DNA of 64,000 bases from Rhynchosporium graminicola (Eukaryota > Ascomycota > Leotiomycetes > Helotiales > Ploettnerulaceae). The notes under the pieces are model-generated. The model did not search any database, was not told the origin of the DNA, and saw only the letters and a list, made by a program, of their open reading frames with translations. Made by a program: the position numbers and the translations under genes. Of this stretch, positions 47,729-59,562 are shown piece by piece. Numbering within the stretch: position 1 is the stretch's first letter; the number at the start of each line of letters is the position of its first letter. Location: assembly GCA_900074885.1 (NCBI GenBank), contig FJUW01000022.1, forward strand, positions 1 to 64,000. The letters run 5' to 3'.

Positions 47729-50039
47729 TCTTGCCGGATCGAAGATTGCCTACCGAGTTCCTGGGCCACGAGAATTTCTCTCGGAGCTCACATACTCATG
47801 CTGATAAGTGGGGGAGGATTGGCAGTTTAAGCTTGGGGGGGGGGCTTGAAGTCCTCGGGATAAAAACTCCGCATCTCTTGACATGCGGGTTTCCCCTCCT
47901 GGAATGGGTTCCATCCCCGCGGAAAAGACTTGAGGAAAGGAACAGTAAGATTCAACTGGAACACAGTCACCTGAAATAACCAAGTAAGATGCTGATAGAT
48001 AGTAACGCGAAGAGCAGCTCCGCATAAATAGACCTTGATCGAAGATCAGATAAGACAAGCGAGACTTGACCACTGAAGGGGGCAAGATGAAGAAAACAAA
48101 GGTGGATCCATGGGAAAGTCAAGATTCAACCTAATGAATACTAAAATCCCAACAGAGAGCACAGTCAAACCAAAGGTTCTCAGAAATTTCCTCTTAGATA
48201 TTTCGTTATCTGGTTCGCCGTTTAGAACGCAGATGCATATGCTGTTGCTCTTTTTCAGGGAAGTGTCTTTTTTCGAATCGTTCTTGGTGAGGAAGTATTC
48301 ACCCGCTCGGAGATAGTTTTGGTCTGGTCTGGTACCAGTTTTAAGGTACCACACGCTCCAGGGATTTCGTCTTGATTTGCAGTTGTGGAATATATGATGA
48401 TTTCTCCCCCCTAGGATTGTGTCTTCATTTGTATTGAGACACAACGCTTGAGCTAAACAGGACATCGAAGTCCCAGGGATATAACCAAAAAGATCGAGAA
48501 AGAGGAAATGGGTGTGAAATATCTTTACTTAAGCAACTGTAGTGTGACCAAGGTACTCAAAGACAACAGAACGGATGATCAACGTTTCAGGACATTCATA
48601 GATGACTGAAATGCCTACCGACAATTTTCGTCGAAGGAGAAGCTCAGAATATCCGCTTCACTCAGAAGAATAGACGTATCCCTGCTTAACCCACATAGGT
48701 ATACAATACTTCCGCTGATGTCGCTGATCTAGTCCTTGTGTCGGTCTAAAAGTCAGCTTATGTATTGAGGAGATTTCGAGCATCAACACTCAGAAAGGCG
48801 GTATCACCAGCCAGATAGCCAATTGGTCCATCGAAAATGAAGGCAAGGATTAGCAAGACACCTAATGCTAACAGAAACATGCGTCCATTCTTTACTATAC
48901 CATTCAATCATTTCAATTACCATAGATCATGTCCATTATAAGAACTAACATAACTGGCTCTGGACTATCCACCCACCTCACTTGGGAGAGAGAAATAGGC
49001 CAAGCGAAAATTGCATTTAAATTTCCCATATCCTCTGCGCAAAATACGCTGCTTGCGTATCACGTTCTCGCAGAATGATAGTTCACCATTTTTTAGTAGT
49101 GGAAGATGGAAACGAATTCATGATTGCGATAATTAGACTAATTAATGGGTCGTTATGCTTTCTTTAAATCTACCTCCCTCTCTTCTTGAGCTTCGAAGGA
49201 GCTAGGCATTCCACAGGAGTCAAGCTGCCTCTCGTCACTTTCGACGATAAGAGCTCACAGATCAAGGTGATCGATGGAGTAGAGAGAAGTAATTTATTTG
49301 TCAAAGAAAAGAAATAGTTATCGAGCAAGTCCCGATACGAACTATACCCTCCTTGAACGCTCTCCCCAAGAAAAAAGTTTTTTTTGTGTTTTTCTAGATC
49401 GTCCCCTCATCCCAGATGTCAAGCTCGTCGTGTCCAAGAGTACGGCCGAGTGACCAATCATTGTATTGCAGATCAACGCCCACGAGCAAACCTCCATCCT
49501 ATCCACCACGCGTCCAGATCATCCAGGTATCTTAGCGCCACAATGCTCAATAATTCCATGCATACATGCCAAACGCGTTTTTCCACCACCTCGATCGCTC
49601 ACTAGTTAAGTATGAGGCTTATATCAAAAGCAACTCGAACTCTGTCCCGACGCCAGCCAACTCATGCCCTTCTTGCAAGAAAGAAGCCCATACTCCAGAG
49701 ATATCCCGTGTGGAGAATCTCGCCCCAACGCCAAATACACCGCCCATCCATTCGTAACAAGTCGAGATCGCTGAACTTTTAGGCCCTGCTCCCTCATTTG
49801 ACCAACGTGGCATCCAGCAAAGAAATCGAAAAATGAAAGTCGTATGTTACAAACAAGAAGGTAGTCGCCAAGAGGCAACCCCAGCCCAGAATCAGATGGG
49901 ATATATCATCCCAGTCAAACGACCTGTAGAGGGGGCGGCCAATTGGTGGCGCTCTTCGAGTCTATCGAAAAGATGTGACGTGAAAGTAATATTTACAAAG
50001 TCAACCCCGCTGCCTCATTATCGTTTTGTGTTGTGAGGA
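47729..50039. other. Intergenic: transporter promoter and dhh1 3' flank
   Basis: About 2.3 kb. The left part is the promoter side of the siderophore-type transporter with several GATA motifs and a G11 run near 47837-47847. The right part is the 3' flank of dhh1. Short frames (47750-48085, 48046-48465, 49624-49878) have no domain. Confidence 0.5.
48045..48053 (+). promoter_or_regulatory. SreA/Sre-type GATA site ATCAGATAA
   Basis: ATCAGATAA matches the fungal siderophore-repressor consensus ATCWGATAA exactly. It lies about 317 bp upstream of the transporter's first ATG (minus strand). A related TTATCTGGT, one base off the reverse-complement consensus, lies at about 48208. A TATA-like ATAAATAG occurs near 48024. 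Iron-dependent repression of the transporter is therefore plausible. Confidence 0.65.
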
Positions 50040-51768
50040 CTATCGATCCGGCGTAGATTGACCACGACCGCCTCTTTGCCCTTCGTATCCATTTTGTCGC
50101 TGATTCCGATTGCCGCTCCCTCGTCCTCTGCCCTGATCAGATCTGCCGCCACCCCGAGGAAACCCTTGACCCTGCCCTTGGCTCTGGCCTTGACGTTGAG
50201 CGTTCGGTTGTCTCTGCTCCTGGTTAGTGGTTGTTCTGTTGCTACGACCGCTGCCATTATAATTGCTCGGCCCTCCAGCAGTTCGTTGACCAACTGGTTG
50301 CTGGTCACGATTAGCGTCTCGCGCAGACGGCTGTCGTGTGCTCTGAGTGGTCTGGAAGTTGGTGACGGGTCGTGGGATGCTCTCTGGAGAATCGTAAACG
50401 TATAGATTCTTGTCGATGTTTAGAGGAATTGGCAAAATTTCAGTACCTAGGTCACGCTCAATATTGTAGAGGTTAAAGCGATCTTCCCAATTGATAAGGT
50501 TGATCGCCAGACCGAGATGTCCAAAACGACCCGAACGACCGATTCGATGAAGGTATGTCTCGGCATTCTTTGGGAAGTCAAAATTGATTACAACATTGAC
50601 AGCCTGGATATCAATGCCGCGGGTGAGGAGATCGGAACAGACGAGGTTTCGGCATACACCATTACGGAAGTCGTGGAAAACACGGTTGCGGTTTGTTTGA
50701 AGCATACGGGCGTGACTGTAGAAGCAAGAATAGCCAAGTTCCGTGATCTTTTTGGCGAGAAGTTCAACACGGTTGGTGGAATTACAGAATATAATCGACT
50801 GGTTGATCTGTAATTTGGAAAACAATGTATTCAGGCAGTGAACCTTCTGGCTCTCTTCGACAAAGGCGTAGTATTGAGTAATGCCGCGGAGTGTAAGTTC
50901 ATCCATGAGGTTGATCTCGAAGGGGGTGTCCATATTCTTGTCGGAGAAGGCTTTGACAGTGATAGGGAAAGTCGCACTGAAGAGCATGACTTGGCGGTCC
51001 TTGGGATGAAACTGGAGCAGTTGTTCGATGACGGGGGTGAATTCAGGTGAGAGGAGTTTATCGGCTTCATCCATGATAAATGTAGGACACTCGCTGAGAT
51101 CCGCAACGCCCTTTCCTGCTAGATCGAGAATTCGGCCTGGTGTACCGACAATAACATGAACTGGCTCTTGTAGCCGCACAATATCGTCCCTGAGGAGAGT
51201 ACCTCCAGTTGTGACCATAACATTGATACCAAGGTGTTTGCCAAGTGTCTTGCAGACTTGAGATGTCTGCATGGCTAATTCTCGAGTGGGGACTAGAATG
51301 AGGGCCTGGACTTTGTTGTTCTTCGGGTTGACCTTTTGCAGAGCGGGAATGACGAAAGCCGCAGTCTTTCCTGTGCCGTTCTTTGCTCGGGCAAGAATAT
51401 CTCTGCCAGTGAGTGCGACAGGTATAGCTTCTTCTTGGATGGGTGATGGCTTCTCGAATCCGGCTTCAAAGATGCCCATCAGCAACGCCCTGTTAAGGTT
51501 GAAATCCTCGAAATCGAGGCCTTTAGTTGCGGTGACATCCTGTTTCTTGATTAGTCTCGCCGACTGGAAGCTAGGAAGAGCTCTGCAGTACCTCGGTCTG
51601 TTCTCTGTTGTCTTTGGTGGGAACAGTGAGCCCTTTCTTCCAATCATCTGGAGCTGATGCATCATCGCTGCCCTGGTGTTAGCACAACCTTTTCTAATTA
51701 TGATAGAATTCCAGCTGTCTTCACCTCAACTTCGTATTATCTAGCTTTTTTGCTAATTCGTCGGCCAT
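50040..51768 (-). CDS. dhh1: DEAD-box RNA helicase Dhh1/DDX6
   Basis: Exons 51768-51725, 51667-51592 and 51539-50040 join to 539 aa; the start reads [20 protein letters not shown]. The Q motif ([13 protein letters not shown]), Walker [21 protein letters not shown] box ([12 protein letters not shown]), SAT (LFSATFP), [19 protein letters not shown] and [11 protein letters not shown] are all intact. Between the RecA domains and in the second one the sequence is the Dhh1/DDX6 type ([21 protein letters not shown]). The C-terminal ~110 residues are Gln/Gly/Arg-rich, as in filamentous fungal Dhh1, and probably support condensation. Dhh1 activates decapping and represses translation in P-bodies. The second intron's acceptor choice (GGGCAG at 51668-51673) is required to keep frame. 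No anomalies. Confidence 0.96.
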
Positions 51769-52684
51769 TGTGTTGTCGAGCTGATTTATGTGAGAGGTAG
51801 TGGGCTTTCGTGGGACAAGGGGTTGGAGATTTTCAAGTTGGCGTAGATCGAGGCAAGTTTATGAGTTAGACTGGTTATCAATCGTAAAATAATCCTGTAG
51901 CTGGCATATGTCTGGTCGTAATGCGCTGCTTAATTGGGCTGGAGATTGTTGTGCAAGTAAAGGCGGGCTGAGCCTCAATTCGAGGCGAGGGGCAGAAGGC
52001 TTCGAAAGGCCTGGCTGGTGTCGGTGTACTTGGTTTCGGCGCAATAGATCTGGGGCTTCGTATGCGTATGCGGTAGATCTGCGCACACGCGTTGAATTGA
52101 TTGTCAGAAGGCTTGTTTGTGAAGTATGGCCTGTACTTCGTAAACGGTGTGCAGTGTGTTGGAGTTGTTTGTGCGATGCAGATAAAGCTCAGCTACGAAC
52201 GAGGTTGACAGAGCTTGCAGGGAAAGAAGCGAGCCAGCAAGCAAGGTGCACGTGCTTGACAAGGGTGGGAGTAGGAAGGAGCAGGAGGCACGGCACGTAA
52301 TTTGATTCACTCTTGAACCATTGGCACGTCATGATTGGGGAAACTCGAGAATTCATTCAGAACTGTTTCCGATTTACGTTTGTGGTTGAGCTCTCAATGA
52401 CCACCGCATCTCAGGAGTTGTGCAAAGAAGAATTGTCTGGCAACACAAAATATCGTCTGAAGCACTTGTCGAATGAAAACATGCATGAAAGTTGATTCCT
52501 AACTTTATTCCGCACTTTGCAACAAATTACGTCAGAAAGATTCGACAAGAATTTTGTTACAGAGATTTACAGTATCTCAGCCGTGTCCCATATATGACTC
52601 GATTCCAGCCGACTATATTCATCCCAATTCCCCATCATCATCATTAAGACACAAAACGCCTTGAAACCCTGAGAAGATATTCAA
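51769..52684. other. Intergenic between pri1 and dhh1
   Basis: Both neighbours are on the minus strand, so this 916-bp stretch contains the dhh1 promoter and the pri1 3' flank. A 130-codon frame at 51908-52300 has no domain and is likely chance. Nothing else is seen. Confidence 0.5.
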
Positions 52685-54425
52685 TCAGAACTCTATAGAA
52701 TCAGCGCCCTCGCGCTCTCGTTTGACCTTCACATCTTTCTCATCTCTCATCAGTGTCGACACAAAACTTCGGAAGTAGTCGACATAAGGCTTCAAGCTTG
52801 TCTTCTCCCAATCCTGTAGAGCCTTCCCTATAGTCTCTCCCCCCGGCGCTGACCACTCATCGATCTCCTGAAGAAGTTCCGTTACTGTAGGAACACCAAG
52901 GGGATCAAAATCTGCACAAGTCTTTGTGTTGATTGGAACACAAACTCTGCCCGTACCGGGATGAACGACGAATGGACTCTTCAGCAAATGGTTGAGATGC
53001 TTGCTGACCTCAATATCTAGTCGGGGGTATGTATACTCGAGCACGATGTCTTGCTTTGCTTCAAGAAGTGCTTTTGGATCCAGGTCCTTGCTAGCTACCG
53101 TCTTTGCAAGAGCATCGATATCAGCCCATTTTGCTGTAGAAGCACGACCGGGCGAGGAGCTCCACTTCTTCCTGAGAGCTTCGTTTAAAGTTTTGTTCTT
53201 ATCAGGAAGAAGCTGTAAGAGGCGATCAAATTTCTCATCGGTCTCCCAGGGGTCTTGATCTCGAAGGATGTCGGTCTGGAAGTGTGTTTTTAGGATTTCA
53301 AGACTTCGCCTGCAACGAGTGAGCTGCTGTCGCCTAACAGGTCGCAGTCGGGGAACTTACGCTACGTGAGAATGGAGTGGTCTTTTGACATTGACACGCT
53401 TCCCACTCTGAGCTCCGCCCTTTATGACCTCAAGGTATCCAGCAATAGCCCTCCTCTTTTGGTCGTCCATTTGTCTGGCCTTCTTGTCACATACCCACGC
53501 GTGAGCTCCTCTTCGTCCAGAATATACCCACATAATGTGCTTGAATCCAAAGTCATCCCGTAACGCAACGTCAATGACCTTTATGGCCATCGTGATAAAT
53601 TGCCAGCACCTATTACAAATATTCGCTTTATCGCAGCATGTTCGAATATCATCGTAGTCAGTCAAATCGATGTCGAAACACAGTTCTTTCCCAACAGGTT
53701 TGAAAGCGGCAGCTTTCCGAAGTGTTTTCCTGTCGCGGGGATTCGTGCTATATATTGGTCCAATTTCGAATCTTGAGGGCATGAGACGCAGTACATCCTT
53801 CCGAAGCCTTTTACAATTAGCAATGTGCGGATAAAGTCCTCAGGCTTGAGCATACAGGTCAGAGGTAGGGAATGCTTGGTATCTGAGATATGCGTCATTT
53901 TGTAGAGTAAAGGCAAATTCGCGGTGGCCGAAGTCGTTTGACGGGGTAGGAGAATGGTTGAGCCATTGAAAGAGGTAGCGCCAGGGAAAGAGTCGCTGAT
54001 AAAAAGAACGCATCACTTCAGGATCGGACGCTCGAGAAGAGGGCCCAATATGACTAGAAGATTAGCCACATTGCTTAAGCACCGAAAGAGGAGCCTACCT
54101 ACACGGGAGATGAGGGTGCTTCTGGTGGAGAGCTTGTAATCTTCAAATGTTGACCCGTTGAGCTTGGAAACTCCTCATCCGAGTCCATATCTGCAAAGAG
54201 ATCCTCTAGCTTCACCTCGGGTTTTGTTTCGGATTCTTCGAGAGTTTCCGGGGTCGTGTCTACTCCTGCGACGTCTGCCATTGTCATGTCTTGGTTTGCC
54301 GACTCGCCTTCCTGACTTTTGCCATTTTCTGCGACGCTCTGAGCTTCTTCTATCTCCATGCCTATATCTGCAGATGAATTAGAGGCTACATTCGGAATGT
54401 CTTCAGGTGGGATGGAGTGAGGCAT
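52685..54425 (-). CDS. pri1: DNA primase small catalytic subunit Pri1
   Basis: Exons 54425-54103, 54052-53856, 53807-53361 and 53309-52685 describe about 530 aa; introns are 48-51 nt. After an acidic N-terminal extension of about 110 residues come the primase landmarks: QRLFPWRYLFQWLNHSP, FGHREFAFTLQNDAYLRYQ, RLMPSRFEIGPIYSTNPRD, CFDIDLTDYDDIRTCC (catalytic acidic DxD region), CNRCW of the zinc site, and YSGRRGAHAWVCD. The subunit makes RNA primers for polymerase alpha. One problem: at 54001-54004 a run of four T (minus strand) sits where five are needed, so RSF and YQRLF fall in different frames. All other joins are in phase. Since Pri1 is expected to be essential, an assembly error in a homopolymer is the simplest explanation. 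Confidence 0.92.
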
Positions 54426-54864
54426 CTTGAAAATGGAGTGGTCTGTCGAGTTAGCTAGAGGCGTTGATGTTGAAGTGGTTGGACATTTAAGTCGCGTCTA
54501 TGGCTGGAGAGACGCGGCTGGACGTGTTTAAAAGTCTTGGCGCGTTTGCTCCTTGTTCGGACTAGCGACTCGTTTAATCCCCGCCTTTCTCTCATCAACA
54601 CTCAAACGCCAAAGCAATACAGCAGTGGGCACGAAGTCCTCTTCTGCAAATTTTGAATAATATGTGGTGTATCACATTACAATCATCGGAACATAGTATA
54701 ACGAATAGTACCAGCAGACGCACCGAAGATAGGGAAATCGGACAATTTGCACTAAGCTAACAAGCTTCAAAAAGACAACAGTCGCTTCCTTCATGTTGGG
54801 ACAAAATAACATAGCATATCCAGGAACAACTCCGAGTCCAGAGAAACACATCATACAGGACATT
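54426..54864. other. Short intergenic interval
   Basis: This is the promoter of pri1 and the 3' flank of the decayed ankyrin gene. A 70-codon frame at 54672-54884 has no domain. Nothing else is seen. Confidence 0.5.
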
Positions 54865-57800
54865 TCACTCGTCAAGCTCCTCAATTCTATTCGGAAAAGC
54901 CCCCTCGATTCTCAGTCTGGCCGCTCTTCCCAGGTCAAGAATGTTCTTCGAGGAACTTGAACCCAGAGCCTTTCTACCTTGTAGGCCAGCGGCATCATCC
55001 CTGCCCATATTGTAAGCGAAATGGAGCGCTTCTTGACTTTGGGCCAACATCTTCCTCTCTCCCACCAACTTGATACACCTTCTATGTCTCGCCTCCTCCT
55101 CCTCACTACGTAGCTGGCTCGTACTCGTAGCCTGCTGCAAAGCATGCGCACTTCTAGCCTCCTGGATTCGTGTCCGGTCGTTCTCCTTCGCTATAGTTGC
55201 TTGGTGTAGTTTTGCATCATGAGCTTGGCGAAGCTGGAACGCCCTATTCTCACGATCCAATCTCGCCTGCTCGGCTTCTTGTTCTAAAGCAAGTTTTCTG
55301 CGCGCAGCGACCTGATCTCGCTGTTGCTTGTCAATTTCGCGGCGAATTTCTTCGTCTTCCTCTCTCTTGCGTCTCTCGGCGTCCTGACGTTATTCTTTTG
55401 CTTTGGTGATGTGCTCCGGTGGATTAATCATATCTGGAGGCTGAGGGCCATCAATTTTCCAGTATCGATCTTGAGCATTGAATTCCTTCACTAAGGTGAT
55501 CAGAGTCTGAGACTGCGAGGTCTCTCCTCTGCATTTCCTCTTTTCAACATATTTGGTCAGAGAATACGTGAATTCTCCGTCCATGAAAAGATTAAAGTCT
55601 CGATTGATAGTCTTGAATTTTTCCGCCTTCAAGCAAAGCTCTTACCATCATATTTGGAATCGCACTGTCGAGTGCATGCATCAACAGTGAATGATTGCCG
55701 GCCTGCGGAAGGTGGTCTTTCGTAAGAGCACCACCTTTAATCAAGCAATCAACAGTTTTCTTCACCTCAGTGACCGTCTGAGGGGATGTTAATTGCGTCT
55801 TCAGCAGACATGTGGGGGCTCTATAGGAGAGCTCAAACAGAGGAGGTCGGCCTTCAAAGCGTAGACATGGAAAATTGGGATCGTGACCAAAATCAAGGAG
55901 CAACTTAATCGCTTCGGCATTGACTGTGCGGGTCGCTTCGTGTAGGCTGCCATTATTTGAAAGAGCTTTCGCCGCAAGTAGTGTCTGCATGTTTGCCACA
56001 TCTTGTTTCTGAGCTGCCAAACTTAGTGGGGTCAGATCGCTCTCGTCGACTTCATCCACGTCGGCGCCGGCTTTGAGAAGAGCTTCGACGATCGACTGGC
56101 GCAATTGTTCGACTGCTATGGTAAGCAGTGGCTCGGGGTGGTTGTTGACTTTAGCTAAAAATTATTGGTTAGCAAATACTCCAATTTAGCACTAACATCG
56201 GGCAAGTGTCAAACTTACCTCCTCGGTCTATCTAATATTCCACCACATGGTCACCAAATTTTTTTCCTCCACTTGAAGCCCAGTACCAAGCTGTGAAGCT
56301 TCGACTTTCGAATGACATAGGTTGGTCGATGTCGAAACCAGCGTCTAGCGTCGCCCCAAGGACTCCTTGGCTATGTGGGTAATATTTCATGCAGAGAAAA
56401 ACCGGTGGTTCGGATGTTTCCGGGTGCATGAATTCAGGATACAGTTCGTCCGCTGCTACATCTGTGAATGCCTGTATTACCTCGAGGCACTTGATATCCG
56501 GGTGGCCCGACACGAAGGCATAAGGGAACGCCATGGAGATCGAAAGAGATTTCGGCCTCAAGGCGAGCATTCTTCTAACCAAGGCAGCCTCTCCTCTCTC
56601 TGTCGCAATTTGCAGCGCTTCGCCATCCTTGTGATCAACATTTGCGTGCTGCATTAGTGTTACTTCGAAGTGCCGTGCTGTCAATTGGGTATCCTTCAAA
56701 GCTCTAATAAGAGCATCATCAACCGCGATGCCCCTTGCTCCATGCTCGATCAGGAGAGTCAAAACATCAAACGCATGTTGTTTTCTCCAAGATTGCTCGT
56801 CCTGCATGAGAGCTGAAAAGACCTTAGACGGAGCGGAAAGGTCTTTTGACTCGCCAAGCAAGAGTCTTAGAAGGATGATGTTAACATTCCTGGCAGCGGT
56901 AACCAAGGGTCGATGCTCTTCGTAATGGACTGAGGTATGGAAGCTTAGAAGAGTCTCAATACACGGCATAGAAGGCTCTCTTTTTTGAACAAAGTAGTCT
57001 AATGTGGCCACCACTTGATTATCGATAGCCTTCCGGCTTGCAGTACAACACCACAGCTCGAGGTCGGACGTTGGGACCAAGCGCGAGCGATGACTGAAAC
57101 GACCTCGATAAGAAAATTGGCGTAGGGCGGTGCGCTATTGAGAAGCTTCTCTATCAAAGCCAACTTACCAACACGACAACAGATATCCAGAGCCTCTCCA
57201 TTAAATGCATTGACCGAGGCACCATATTTCAGCAGCAGTTCGCACATTACCATTGCTTCCTGTGCTTCCAATGTTGCGTTAATCACTGCTGACTTCGTCG
57301 TATTTACTAGTGCTAAATCCAAAGGATGCACTTCTAATCCGGCAGCAAGGATGAGGCGAATCATTTCATTTTCGTCTTCATCGGTAATGCTGATATCAGG
57401 GAATTCTCAAAGGCGCCGATTAAGCTGTTATTTTTAGGGTGTTGAAACTCTCCTCCGATCAACAGTTCCAGTATTCCAAAGTTTCCAGAACGAGCTGCTG
57501 CTGTAACAGATGCGCCTCTTTCATTATGGACAGATAGTAATGTCTTGCAAAGATCGTGCTTCTGCCCAGTGACAGTGACAACCAAAGCCTTGGAACAGGA
57601 ATTGGGTGGAGGACCTGCCGCTACTAATATACGACAGTACTTCAATTGCTCGCCTGGATTTCGTAAACTCATTGCGCCGCCAAATGCATCGTCAAAGGAT
57701 TGCTCGCTAGGTCGCTTAGCGAGTACCTCCAGATGTTGTTGATGTTTGCCTGTCACAGCTTGGCATATGGCATGCCCATTTTCGATATCAACCGACGCAC

Positions 57801-58764
57801 CACGGAGTATAATTCCAGAAACTCCATGTTCTGGCACTCGTCAGTCATAGCCACTGCAAGCCCCTTGTTAACTTCAGTACCAGTTGCACCAGCATCGATC
57901 AACTTCTGGCAAACCTCAAATCGACTGTTCGAGTCTGGAAAGCTCGGGGCTATATTGAAGGCCTGATTTAACGACATGGCACGAAGACGTCGCTTCAATA
58001 GCATGTTGATCAAAAACATATCGCAAAGCTTGGTCGTCTCGAGTATGGGCTGACCGTTGCCAATGTTGACGTCCGCGCCTTTGCGAAGAAGCATCTCTGT
58101 AAGCCTTCGGCGAGCAAGGGGATCTCGGGTAGCAACAGCAGCTGGTAAAGCATCTGACAATACAGGTACGGGCGGGTTAACCTCAAGCAGCATCTGCAGC
58201 AATCTTTCGTCGACAGCAGCCATAGCAGATCCTATCGTATTTTCAACATCGGCACCATCTGTGATCAGGATGTGGATCATACGATCCTCTTTCGTGACAT
58301 CTCGACTAGACGTGGTATTTCGATTGTGAAGCGCTATCTCTAAGGCCTTATCCTCCGCCGTCTTGTTCGAAATGCGAGCACCTCAACCACGCCACAATTA
58401 GTTGCTTTCTCGAGCACATTACCTTGCTCTTTTGGCCGTCTTTTGTAAATGACTCCAATTCACTGCTCTGCGATGTTCCGAAATTTATATCGCCGCCTGA
58501 TTTAACGAACTTCTCCAAAAGAACTTCAACGACACCAGGCCTGGATACATCGTGACCATCCAGAGTTCAATGTAGCACCCGACATATCTCTCTCTGGCTG
58601 AAGCTGGTGCGTTTAACTTTTAGCATTATGAAACGTCTGATGGAGAAACGTTTCTCAATGTTGACGTCTTTGTCCCGGAAAAGTATTGCCTGTGCCCTGG
58701 ATTCATTTCCAGCAGTACGGTAACTTTGTCGTGCTATATATAACTCAACAATTGGTGGGCTCAA
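54865..58764 (-). pseudogene. Large ankyrin-repeat gene broken by frameshifts and stops
   Basis: Consecutive minus-strand fragments form one ankyrin protein of over 1,100 residues. From the N-terminal side: ITDGADVENTIGSAMAAVD, ILRGASVDIENGHAICQAV, LILAAGLEVHPLDLALVNT, KYGASVNAFNGEALDICC, LIEHGARGIAVDDALIRAL and LLKAGADVDEVDESDLTPLS. A charged coiled-coil end follows (RQDAERRKREEDEEIRREID). Frame changes are apparent near 58430, 58373, 57808, 57400, 57070 and 55620. In-frame stops are TAG at 56232-56234 and TAA at 55390-55392, the latter followed without frame change by the coiled coil, so it looks like Gln to stop. One intron (about 56221-56155, GTAAGT...TTTTTAG) is recognisable. The 5' boundary is uncertain. 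Ankyrin arrays mediate protein binding; no enzymatic domain is seen. Confidence 0.8.
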
Positions 58765-59217
58765 TGGAGCACTTGGACCGAGATCGCGTTTGGTTTGAGA
58801 TACTAACGTATAATCTTGTGCACTGTATCTCGTGGACAGTTAGTTTTCGTCTAGTGGACTAGGGTTACAGTCAATTCTTGGACCATCGCTGAATTTTGTC
58901 GCTGACTTTGTTGAGACCAAGCATCCGGATCCAGTTCTTGCGCACCTAGTAAGTTCTGTCTTTAATCCCTTCTTTGGGACCAGGGACTTGCATCTGCTGT
59001 AAGGTCGTCGTCAAAGTCCTAGGACTATGAAGCCAGATAGCGCGACTGATGAGACTGTCGAGTCGATGTAGGCTAGTGGTGTGAGAAATGATATCCCGAG
59101 TCGCGTCTCTCAAATTAACATGGAGGGCTTGATAAATGGTTCGATTCGATAGGTGAGGCAAATTGCGCTTCGCTTCCTGTTACTGAGACTCGTCCGGACC
59201 TGTTCGTACTTAGATAA
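58765..59217. other. Intergenic, no supported gene
   Basis: No coding frame with a domain is visible; a 71-codon minus frame at 58946-59161 is probably chance. Confidence 0.4.
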
Positions 59218-59562
59218 TCAGAATCTTTGGATGAGATACCGCCTGTCTACTGTATCTCGATGATAATAGTAGAGGCCGCAATTGCTCTTGGGCGTCTCGA
59301 TCTTCCATCCATGTGGCAAGCCGGTCTTCTCTTCGCCCTGAACTATTTCTACTGTCACAAGAATCCTGGTTTCTGCTGCTCGTTTAGGGTATGTATCCTT
59401 CCCTAGCATACGATGAAATAGCTCTTCAAGGACTGTGTCGTGATCACTCATCTCTTCTTCATGGTGAGGTCTTTGGCCCGGTAAGACTCTAATCGTTCTA
59501 CTACCGAGTGAGGTCGGCAAATCTGTGAATATTCGCTCAGCCATATTCGAAATATATAGCAA
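59218..59562 (-). CDS. Small hypothetical protein with WW-like segment
   Basis: A 114-codon single frame reads LPTSLGSRTIRVLPGQRP early and GLPHGWKIETPKSNCGLYYY near the C-terminus. The latter resembles the first half of a WW domain (LPxGW...YYxxH) but lacks a clear second Trp, so the match may be chance. Other parts have no recognised domain, no signal peptide and no membrane segment. It stands alone in a gene-poor stretch beside repeats. It could be a fragment of a decayed larger gene. Confidence 0.3.
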   Translation of the reverse strand: MLYISNMAERIFTDLPTSLGSRTIRVLPGQRPHHEEEMSDHDTVLEELFHRMLGKDTYPKRAAETRILVTVEIVQGEEKTGLPHGWKIETPKSNCGLYYYHRDTVDRRYLIQRF

